13,814 nt of DNA from positions 1-13,814 of the forward strand of contig RFPZ01000033.1 in the NCBI GenBank assembly GCA_009925905.1. Direction: 5' to 3'. Source of the DNA: Candidatus Aquidulcis frankliniae (GTDB lineage: Bacteria; Chloroflexota; Limnocylindria; Limnocylindrales; Limnocylindraceae). Each line of letters opens with the position of its first letter. Positions within the stretch are counted from its first letter, which is position 1. The translations under genes and the position numbers were made by a program. Of the stretch, positions 7,151 to 12,742 are shown in pieces. The notes below the pieces were generated by a model that was given only the letters and a program-made list of their open reading frames with translations, was not told the origin of the DNA and searched no databases.

Positions 7151-10001
7151 GAGCGGTCCGCGGCTTCATCTCGTCCCATCGCGGGCCGCTCTTCACCTCG
7201 ACGGTGAGTGGCACATCGAGGTCGAGCGCACCCTCCATCGTCTCCACGAGAATTGGCACGAGGCGATCAACCTCCCCAGTTGGCACCTCTAGCAACAACT
7301 CGTCGTGCACCTGCAGCACAAGTCGCGCCTTGAGGCCCGCCTCTGCGAGTCGCGGTGCGAGGCGGATCATGGCGATCTTGATCACATCAGCCGCCGTTCC
7401 TTGAATTGGGTGGTTGATGGCGGCGCGCTCACCTGCCGCGCGAAGTGCAGGGTTCCCCGCTCGAAGTTCTGGGATTGGCCTACGGCGCCCAAGTTGTGTT
7501 GTGACGGAACCGTTTGTTCGCGCCTCCTCTTTGATGGCGTCGATGTACCGGCGAATCCCTGGATACCGCTCAAAGTAGCCCGCGATGAAGGACTTCGCCG
7601 CATCGCGCGAGATCCCCGCGCGCGTAGCCAAACCGAAGTCGCCCATGCCGTAGGCGATGCCAAAGTTCACCATCTTCGCCATAGCCCGCTCGTCGTCGTT
7701 CACGTCGGCGGCCGGCTTGTCAAGCACGCGCGCTGCGGTCGCGCGATGAATATCTTCCCCAGCGGCGAAGGCGGCGATCAGGTGCTCGTCGCGAGTGACA
7801 TGTGCCAAGATGCGCAGCTCGATCTGGCTATAGTCGGCAGCCACCAGGGTGTTCCCCTTCTCGGCAATGAATGCATTGCGAATCTTGCGGCCGAGGGCGG
7901 TACGGATCGGAATGTTCTGTAGGTTTGGATCGGTGGAGCTGAGGCGGCCCGTTGCGGCCACTGCCTGCTGAAAGGTCGTGTGCACACGGCCATCACCCTC
8001 CACAAGTTTCGGTAGCGCCTCCACATACGTGCTCTGCAGCTTGGAGACGGTCCGCCACTCCATGGCGATCCCAACGATTGGATGCTCCCCCTGGATCTCT
8101 TCCAGTACGCTCGCGTCGGTCGACCAGGCGCCAGTTTTCGTCTTCTTCCCCTTCGGGAGGTTCAGCTCCACGAAGAGAAGTTCGCCAAGCTGCTTTGGTG
8201 AGCCGAGGGCGACTTCGTGGCCGACCACCCGAGCCGCCTCACGCTCAAGTCGGGTGATCTCTGCGCCAAATGCCGTGCCAAGCTCGGCCAGCGCCACTTG
8301 ATCCACGGCAACGCCCGCGATCTCCATGCGCGCCAACACTTCAACGAGTGGCAGCTCGATTTCGCGATAGAGGCGCAGCATGCCGGCCTCGCGCAACTCT
8401 TCGGCGAGGGGGCCGCGCGACGCTCGCGTCACGAGTGCCGCCAGAACCGCCTCCTGCAGCGGCTCCAGTTGGTCAGGAAGATCCGCACCGAGTCGCGCCG
8501 AGGCCACCTCCACCAAGCCAGGGTTGCGCATGGTCACGTTTGCGATCCAGGTGCCGAGCGCAACGTCATCAATGAGGCGCGGCGAGGCTTCAGGGCGAAT
8601 GCTCACCATGGCGCCAATCAACCCCTTCACGGCGAGACCAGCGATTTCGCGCTTTGAGTTGGCGAGCGATTCAAGAAGCGCATGCACAACCGCGCCATCA
8701 TCGGCGGCAAGAATGGTCCCCGCGTCGTCGACAATCGCAATCGCGAGTTCTGCCTCAGGGCCACGTCGATCTGCGCCGACACCACCAATGGCAAGGTGCC
8801 CCTCGGCCGCAAGGCCACGGAATGCATCACGAGCTTCGTCTGCCGCACGCAGAACGCGAATTCCCGCCGCGGCAAGCTCGCCACGCTTCACCTGTTCAAT
8901 CTTGCTGTGCGCATCGGACTCATCTGTGGTGCCGCTCTCCACCTGCGTTGATCGTCCGGCAGCAGTATTCCCCGCCGTCACCGCGTCAAAATTGAATCCG
9001 AGTTGTAGGTCGCTCGCGGGGCTCGCCTTCGGCGCGGCCTTTGCAACTGGCATGGCGGAGCCGCGTAGTGCGGCCCCGGCCGCTGCAGCGCTCACAGCGG
9101 CCTGCGCGGCGGCGCGATCTTCACCAGCCAAGGGCGGAAGTCGCTGCGCGAGTGCGCGGAACTCTAGGTCGCGAAAGAGGGCGAGGGCTGCATCGCGGTC
9201 GTACACCCCAATCTCGCCCCCTGTGGCCGGCAGCGCCAACGGTGCCTCACGATCAATGGTCATCAGACCCTGGCCGGCGAATGCTGCGTCGCGATTGGCG
9301 GAGAGCGCTTCGCGGATGCGTACCGGTTCAACTTCATTGAGCCGCTCATATAGCTGCTCGAGCGATCCGAAGGTGGCGATCAACTTAGAGGCAGTCTTCT
9401 CTCCAACGCCTGGAACGCCCGGAATGTTGTCGGAACTGTCTCCCTTGAGCGCCTTGAAGTCCACCATCTGCTCTGGGGTGAGGCCGTACCGGGCAAAGAC
9501 TCGATCTGGATCGTATTCAACGATCGCATCTGCGCCCCCCTTGGCAGTGTGCAACAGGTGCACCTTTTTGGTAACCAGCTGCAACATGTCGAGGTCGCCT
9601 GAGACGATATGCACCTCCCAACCGTCGCGCTCCGCTGCTGTGGCGATAGTGCCGATCACGTCATCTGCCTCGTACCCCGTTGCCTCGAGGAGCGGCAGCC
9701 CTAACGCTGCGACCAAATCGCGCACGATCGGCACTTGAGAGCGAAGCTCGTCGGGCATCGATGGTCGCTGTGCCTTATAGGCGGGAAACCGCTCATGTCG
9801 ATAGGTGGTGCCTGGGGCATCAAAGGCCACGATGGCACGTTCAGGGTCGACGTCCGCCATCGTGCGCAACAGGATGCTGGTGAAGCCGTACGCAGCATTC
9901 GTCAACTGCCCGCGGCTGTTCGCCAGCGGCGGCAGCGCGTGAAAGGCGCGATAGATCAGCCCATAGGCATCAACGAGAAGGAGTCTGCGCTTGGTTGGCA
10001 T
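7143..10001 (-). CDS. polA: DNA polymerase I, with a degenerate 3'-5' exonuclease domain
   Basis: PolA fills repair gaps and removes RNA primers. The 952 residues begin with a 5'-nuclease domain (about 1-288): LLVDAYGLIYRAF, the acidic TGYEADDVIGT (108-118), SGDLDMLQL (134-142), and GDSSDNIPGVPGVG (187-200). An Ala/Gly/Ser-rich linker (about 288-398) follows. The region at about 400-510 has the place and size of the proofreading domain, but its first motif lacks the DxE pair, reading AIGGVGAD, so exonuclease activity is probably lost. The polymerase domain (about 540-952) is intact: motif A DYSQIELR (723-730), O-helix with Arg772, Lys776, Phe780 and Tyr784, and motif C VHDE (898-901). The ATG start fits the conserved N-terminus; it lies 36 bp after the upstream gene and has no strong ribosome site. 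mutM overlaps its end by 8 bp. Confidence 0.98.
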   Translation of the reverse strand: MPTKRRLLLVDAYGLIYRAFHALPPLANSRGQLTNAAYGFTSILLRTMADVDPERAIVAFDAPGTTYRHERFPAYKAQRPSMPDELRSQVPIVRDLVAALGLPLLEATGYEADDVIGTIATAAERDGWEVHIVSGDLDMLQLVTKKVHLLHTAKGGADAIVEYDPDRVFARYGLTPEQMVDFKALKGDSSDNIPGVPGVGEKTASKLIATFGSLEQLYERLNEVEPVRIREALSANRDAAFAGQGLMTIDREAPLALPATGGEIGVYDRDAALALFRDLEFRALAQRLPPLAGEDRAAAQAAVSAAAAGAALRGSAMPVAKAAPKASPASDLQLGFNFDAVTAGNTAAGRSTQVESGTTDESDAHSKIEQVKRGELAAAGIRVLRAADEARDAFRGLAAEGHLAIGGVGADRRGPEAELAIAIVDDAGTILAADDGAVVHALLESLANSKREIAGLAVKGLIGAMVSIRPEASPRLIDDVALGTWIANVTMRNPGLVEVASARLGADLPDQLEPLQEAVLAALVTRASRGPLAEELREAGMLRLYREIELPLVEVLARMEIAGVAVDQVALAELGTAFGAEITRLEREAARVVGHEVALGSPKQLGELLFVELNLPKGKKTKTGAWSTDASVLEEIQGEHPIVGIAMEWRTVSKLQSTYVEALPKLVEGDGRVHTTFQQAVAATGRLSSTDPNLQNIPIRTALGRKIRNAFIAEKGNTLVAADYSQIELRILAHVTRDEHLIAAFAAGEDIHRATAARVLDKPAADVNDDERAMAKMVNFGIAYGMGDFGLATRAGISRDAAKSFIAGYFERYPGIRRYIDAIKEEARTNGSVTTQLGRRRPIPELRAGNPALRAAGERAAINHPIQGTAADVIKIAMIRLAPRLAEAGLKARLVLQVHDELLLEVPTGEVDRLVPILVETMEGALDLDVPLTVEVKSGPRWDEMKPRTARA

Positions 10002-10037
10002 ACCGCGAGGGTACCGCAGGAGTGGAGAGCCCTTCGG

Positions 10038-10520
10038 CTAGGCGCGACGCCTCCGCACGGTCACGAACACCACCGCAAGGCTCCCCGTCAGCACTAGAAG
10101 AGCGGCGCCCATGGCGATAACGGAGGCATCGGGCGCTTCTGACTCAAGGGGCAAACCCGCCACTCCGTCAGCCTTCACGTCGATTGATGCTTCGGGAGCC
10201 AGGCTCGATGCGAGTGACTCCGCCTCAGCTCCCACGCGCGCAGCGCTCGCGTTGTCGCCCGAAATCTGACCAGCGAAGCCTCCGAGAAGGAGTGTCGCAG
10301 AGAGCGCGGCACCGGCAAGGGCGCCGCGAGGCGCCGCGCTTACCCAGCCGAAGAGGGTCGAACGCCAGCTGCTTGCGGCCAGCCTGGCCCGAGCCTCGGC
10401 AATGCGGGCAATCTCGATTCGAAGCGCAGGGTTGGCGAAGGGGTCCTGAGAGCGACGGGGCTCTCTCGCGCGATAAGCGCACAACAGATCGTGCTCAGGA
10501 GTGCCATCGGCGTTATTCAT
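10038..10520 (-). CDS. Two-helix membrane protein, probable anti-sigma factor
   Basis: No family is recognised with confidence. The 160 residues comprise an N-terminal soluble part of about 66 residues with an Arg/Ala-rich helix, a first membrane segment (about 67-86), an acidic extracytoplasmic loop of about 45 residues, a second membrane segment (about 132-155) and a short basic tail TVRRRRA, predicting both ends in the cytoplasm. It overlaps the end of the ECF sigma gene by 8 bp, the usual arrangement for a cognate anti-sigma factor. The N-terminus has His10-x3-Cys14, the first part of the zinc anti-sigma motif HxxxCxxC, but the second cysteine is Arg17, so a classical zinc site is absent. 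ATG 10520 is chosen because of the GGTGAG 4 bp upstream; TTG 10532 and GTG 10529 are in-frame alternatives. The function is inferred from topology and context only. Confidence 0.75.
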   Translation of the reverse strand: MNNADGTPEHDLLCAYRAREPRRSQDPFANPALRIEIARIAEARARLAASSWRSTLFGWVSAAPRGALAGAALSATLLLGGFAGQISGDNASAARVGAEAESLASSLAPEASIDVKADGVAGLPLESEAPDASVIAMGAALLVLTGSLAVVFVTVRRRRA

Positions 10521-11175
10521 CTCGCTCACCAAACGCCGACGGCGCCCGAACGGTTCCCGGGCGCTGGTCGGCGAGGAGGCGGCGCAGCTCTTCGCGCCCC
10601 CGGCTAATGCGGCTCTTAATGGTTCCCACCGATACCCCCGTCAGCTCGGCGATCTCTGCATAGTCGTAGCCGTCAACGTCATAGAGGAGGATTGCCCGGC
10701 GGCGCTCCTCAGGGATCGCCTCGAGGGCGATCGCGAGGGCGGCGGCAAGTTCGCTGATCTCAGCGCGCTGAGCGGGATCGGAGTCTGCCCCCGCCTGCGG
10801 ATCAGCCGCGGTGCGTTCACGGCGTGCGCCATCCCGCGCCTCCTCAGGTGGTTCTGTTGCAAACGGAAGTGTTGGGTGGCGGCGCTCACGGCGCATCAGA
10901 TCACGAGCGGCGTTCTCCACGATCCGCACGAACCAGCCGCGGAGATTAGTCGGGGCAACCCGATCAAGGGAGCGATACGCCGAGAGGAGCCCCGCCTGGA
11001 GGGCGTCGTCGGCACTCGCCTCGCTCCCTGTGATGCGCAACGCCATACGCCAGGCAAGGTCGAGGTCGGGGGTGAAGAGGTCGCGGAAGGCGTCTTGGGA
11101 GCCCGCTCGGGCGGCGGCGAGCAGCGCCGTGCGCTCGACCCCCTCGCCTCCACCCGGACTGCTGCTGCGTGTCAT
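10513..11175 (-). CDS. ECF-type RNA polymerase sigma factor (sigma-70 family, group 4)
   Basis: It directs RNA polymerase to a specific promoter set, usually in response to envelope or oxidative stress. From ATG 11175 it has 220 residues. Sigma region 2 lies at about 18-101, with AFRDLF, the DDALQAGLLSAYRSL core (56-70) and RGWFVRIVENAARD (79-92). A 45-residue acidic/Arg-rich linker follows. Sigma region 4 (about 146-202) contains IPEERRRAILLYDVDGYDYAEIA and the helix-turn-helix VSVGTIKSRISRGREELR. The frame is open further upstream to 11268, but that part runs antisense through tRNA-Leu and has no family similarity, so ATG 11175 is used; no strong ribosome site precedes it. It heads the minus-strand run and overlaps the probable anti-sigma gene by 8 bp. 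Confidence 0.93.
   Translation of the reverse strand: MTRSSSPGGGEGVERTALLAAARAGSQDAFRDLFTPDLDLAWRMALRITGSEASADDALQAGLLSAYRSLDRVAPTNLRGWFVRIVENAARDLMRRERRHPTLPFATEPPEEARDGARRERTAADPQAGADSDPAQRAEISELAAALAIALEAIPEERRRAILLYDVDGYDYAEIAELTGVSVGTIKSRISRGREELRRLLADQRPGTVRAPSAFGERDE
10525..10530 (-). promoter_or_regulatory. Ribosome-binding site of the probable anti-sigma gene
   Basis: GGTGAG on the minus strand is 4 bp before ATG 10520, inside the last codons of the sigma gene. It favours the ATG over the upstream TTG and GTG starts. Confidence 0.5.
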
Positions 11176-11192
11176 GTGCCTAGTGTGCCGCG

Positions 11193-11202
11193 CCGCTAAG
11201 AT
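11193..11202 (+). promoter_or_regulatory. Possible -10 promoter element of tRNA-Leu(CAA)
   Basis: CCGCTAAGAT contains TAAGAT, which matches the -10 consensus TATAAT at four of six positions and ends 8 bp before the tRNA. Nine of its ten bases recur before the second tRNA. I see no convincing -35 element at the usual distance. Confidence 0.35.
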
Positions 11203-11210
11203 CTCCGTGT

Positions 11211-11296
11211 GCCGAAGTGGCGAAATGGCAGACGCAACCGACTCAAAATCGGTCGACTGAAAGGTCATGTGGGTTCGACTCCCACCTTCGGTACCA
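11211..11296 (+). tRNA. tRNA-Leu, anticodon CAA (reads UUG)
   Basis: This is a class II tRNA of 86 bases including an encoded CCA. The acceptor strand GCCGAAG pairs with CTTCGGT, leaving a G1-U72 wobble at the top. The anticodon stem ACCGA/TCGGT is perfect, with loop CTCAAAA and anticodon CAA at 11244-11246. A long variable arm (GAC...GTC) is followed by the T stem GTGGG/CCCAC with loop TTCGACT and discriminator A73, all typical of leucine tRNAs. Its first 26 bases are identical to those of the next tRNA, which suggests a tandem duplication. Confidence 0.96.
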
Positions 11297-11307
11297 AAGC
11301 CACCGCC

Positions 11308-11317
11308 CCGCTACGAT
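11308..11317 (+). promoter_or_regulatory. Possible -10 promoter element of tRNA-Leu(TAA)
   Basis: CCGCTACGAT contains TACGAT and differs by one base from the element before the first tRNA. It ends only 6 bp before the mature tRNA 5' end, in the 27 bp gap between the two tRNAs. A matching -35 would fall inside the first tRNA and is not obvious; read-through from the first tRNA is an alternative. Confidence 0.35.
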
Positions 11318-11323
11318 AGAGGG

Positions 11324-11410
11324 GCCGAAGTGGCGAAATGGCAGACGCATCCGACTTAAAATCGGCCGGTCGATGAGATCATGCGGGTTCGAGTCCCGCC
11401 TTCGGCACCA
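11324..11410 (+). tRNA. tRNA-Leu, anticodon TAA (reads UUA, and UUG by wobble)
   Basis: This is a class II tRNA of 87 bases including CCA. The acceptor GCCGAAG/CTTCGGC is fully paired. The anticodon loop is CTTAAAA with TAA at 11357-11359. The anticodon stem pairs at four positions, but the outer position is a T-C mismatch (11350 with 11366). The variable arm is GGTC...GATC and the T stem is GCGGG/CCCGC with loop TTCGAGT. It lies 27 bp after tRNA-Leu(CAA) and 21 bp before the next gene. Confidence 0.95.
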
Positions 11411-11420
11411 ACATCAACAG

Positions 11421-11427
11421 AGGGAGG
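11421..11427 (+). promoter_or_regulatory. Ribosome-binding site of the small gene at 11432
   Basis: AGGGAGG lies 4 bp before ATG 11432, close to ideal. It selects this start over the in-frame ATG at 11381, which is inside the tRNA. Confidence 0.75.
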
Positions 11428-11431
11428 CGAC

Positions 11432-11647
11432 ATGAGCGACAAAGCGTTCACCCCGCGCGCTGATCGAGCGACGTTGATGCGGGAACACGCCGCTGCTCGT
11501 GCAAAGCGCGCCGCCGCGCCTGCCGGATCGACAGAATGGCGAGCCGCCGCTGCCGAAGTTGCAGCCATTGAAGTAGAGATTGCAAAGTTTGAGGCGCTCC
11601 GTATTCCGCCAGCGCGAGTTGCGCGACCTGAGGCAAAGGGAAAGTAG
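11432..11647 (+). CDS. Small hypothetical protein (71 residues)
   Basis: I do not recognise a family. The product is soluble, highly charged and Ala-rich: a basic N-terminal half with MREHAAARAKRAAAP (16-30), then a likely helix at about 33-56 (EWRAAAAEVAAIEVEIAKFEAL), and a Pro/Arg/Lys-rich tail. There are no cysteines, membrane segments or signal peptide. The strong ribosome site and the position immediately after two tRNAs on the same strand favour a real gene, probably on the same transcript as the tRNAs. A nucleic-acid-binding or ribosome-associated role would fit the charge but is not shown by any motif. The gene is convergent with the prenyltransferase and ends 12 bp before its stop. 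Confidence 0.7.
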   Translation: MSDKAFTPRADRATLMREHAAARAKRAAAPAGSTEWRAAAAEVAAIEVEIAKFEALRIPPARVARPEAKGK

Positions 11648-11652
11648 CGCCC

Positions 11653-11672
11653 TCTCGGCTCAGCGGCCGAGG
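11653..11672. terminator. Hairpin between convergent genes, possible bidirectional terminator
   Basis: CTCGGC (11654-11659) pairs perfectly with GCCGAG (11666-11671) across a six-base loop, extendable by one T-G pair. It sits just after the small gene's stop and covers the prenyltransferase stop. There is no T tract on either strand, so it is not a canonical intrinsic terminator. Confidence 0.4.
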
Positions 11673-12700
11673 ATTGCCCCAACGAACATTCCGACGAGCA
11701 ACGCCCCCATTGCGGGACGTGATGCGAGGAACGCTGCGCCTACATGCCAGAGCGGCCAGAGTGGGTAGCCAGCTGGCGGAGCGGCTGGGCGTGGCGCAGC
11801 GACGATCTTGAGTGCAGGCAGTGCAGCAATGGCGCCAAGTCCAGCCAGTGGGGCCACAAACCACGGGTAGATGCCGATCGCAGGGATCGAGAAGATCGCG
11901 ATGCCCAGGTAGCCCGCGGTGATCAGCGCCGTCGTGAAGGCACGTGCGCGTCGCTCGCCGATGCGCACCACAAATGTCTTCACGCCGCGTGAGCCATCGG
12001 CGTCAATCTTGTCGAGGTGCTTGCCGAAGAGCACTGCGGTGACGAAGAGTGCCCACGGCAGCGTCGCAATCAAGGCGATTGCATCAATGGAACCGGTCGC
12101 TGCAAGATAGGTTCCCCCACCCATGAGTGGGCCCCACACGATGAACGCCGAGAGCTCGCCGAGACCACGTCGCTTTAGGCGGAGTGGTGGATCGGTGTAA
12201 CCCCACGAAAGTACGAGACCAGCGATCGCAAAAGCACCGAGAAGCGGCTCACCACGAATCACCATCGTGAAGCCACCAAGAATTGCGGCGAGGGCCGTCA
12301 GCACTCCGATGGTGACGAGCAACGTGCGGCTTGACATTGCGCCGGAAGCAATCGGGTGTGGAGAGTAGTCGGCGCGCGGGTAACCAGGTCGATCGAGACC
12401 GTCGTGATAGTCGCGCCAGTCGTTTGCCAAATTGTTCGCCGCGTGGGCGAGATTCGCGCCGAAGAAGGCGGCGAAGCCAAGAAGGATGCCACTCACAGCG
12501 TTGCCGCCAAACGAAGCGTCACTGATCGTGCCGCTCCACCAAGCGAAGAGGAGTCCCTGTCCAGAGCCGAGAATCGTTAGCGGCAGGACCGAGGCGCGAG
12601 TAAGGAGCAGTGCGCGCGCAACGACCGACATTGAGCGCCAATCAACGCCCTCAGGGGCGGACTGGCGGGTCAGGACTGAGACGTAATCTTTGCCGCTCAT
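11660..12700 (-). CDS. menA: UbiA-superfamily membrane prenyltransferase, MenA-like (1,4-dihydroxy-2-naphthoate prenyltransferase)
   Basis: MenA joins a polyprenyl diphosphate to 1,4-dihydroxy-2-naphthoate in the membrane to form demethylmenaquinone. The 346 residues are strongly hydrophobic with roughly eight or nine membrane segments. The first Asp-rich motif is NNLANDWRDYHDGLD (89-103), with the NDxxD core that binds Mg-diphosphate; it continues into a HPIASG segment (115-120). YTDPPLRLKRRGLGE (168-182) matches the conserved loop of MenA proteins. The second Asp-rich motif is DKIDAD (230-235), followed by SRGVKTFVVRIG. The 30-residue N-terminal lead is slightly long. ATG 12700 has a clear ribosome site. 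The gene is 42 bp after dnaE on the same strand and may share its transcript. Other UbiA-type substrates cannot be excluded. Confidence 0.85.
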   Translation of the reverse strand: MSGKDYVSVLTRQSAPEGVDWRSMSVVARALLLTRASVLPLTILGSGQGLLFAWWSGTISDASFGGNAVSGILLGFAAFFGANLAHAANNLANDWRDYHDGLDRPGYPRADYSPHPIASGAMSSRTLLVTIGVLTALAAILGGFTMVIRGEPLLGAFAIAGLVLSWGYTDPPLRLKRRGLGELSAFIVWGPLMGGGTYLAATGSIDAIALIATLPWALFVTAVLFGKHLDKIDADGSRGVKTFVVRIGERRARAFTTALITAGYLGIAIFSIPAIGIYPWFVAPLAGLGAIAALPALKIVAAPRPAAPPAGYPLWPLWHVGAAFLASRPAMGALLVGMFVGAILGR

Positions 12701-12709
12701 ATCGCTATT

Positions 12710-12716
12710 CTCCCCT
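12710..12716 (-). promoter_or_regulatory. Ribosome-binding site of the prenyltransferase gene
   Basis: AGGGGAG on the minus strand lies 9 bp before ATG 12700, in the 42 bp gap after dnaE. It supports that start. Confidence 0.65.
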
Positions 12717-12742
12717 CTTCTTCATAAACCTGCAGGGCTAGA

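Noticed and set aside
8380..9738. 452-residue open frame on the plus strand opposite polA
   Set aside because: It is antisense to a well-supported gene; composition is Ser/Arg/Ala-rich as expected from the complementary strand of GC-rich coding DNA, with no recognisable domain.
10028..10039. Small hairpin AGCC-CTTC-GGCT at the end of the probable anti-sigma gene, before polA
   Set aside because: A 4 bp stem without a T tract is too weak to call a terminator or attenuator.
11176..11268. N-terminal extension of the sigma factor to 251 residues
   Set aside because: It would be read antisense through tRNA-Leu(CAA); sigma region 2 begins well after ATG 11175.
11381..11431. Upstream ATG for the small plus-strand gene
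   Set aside because: The codons fall inside tRNA-Leu(TAA), and the strong ribosome site selects ATG 11432.
11356..11682. 108-residue open frame on the minus strand covering the small gene and the tRNA 3' half
   Set aside because: It is antisense to a tRNA and overlaps the convergent junction; frames of this sort arise opposite tRNA genes and are commonly misannotated.
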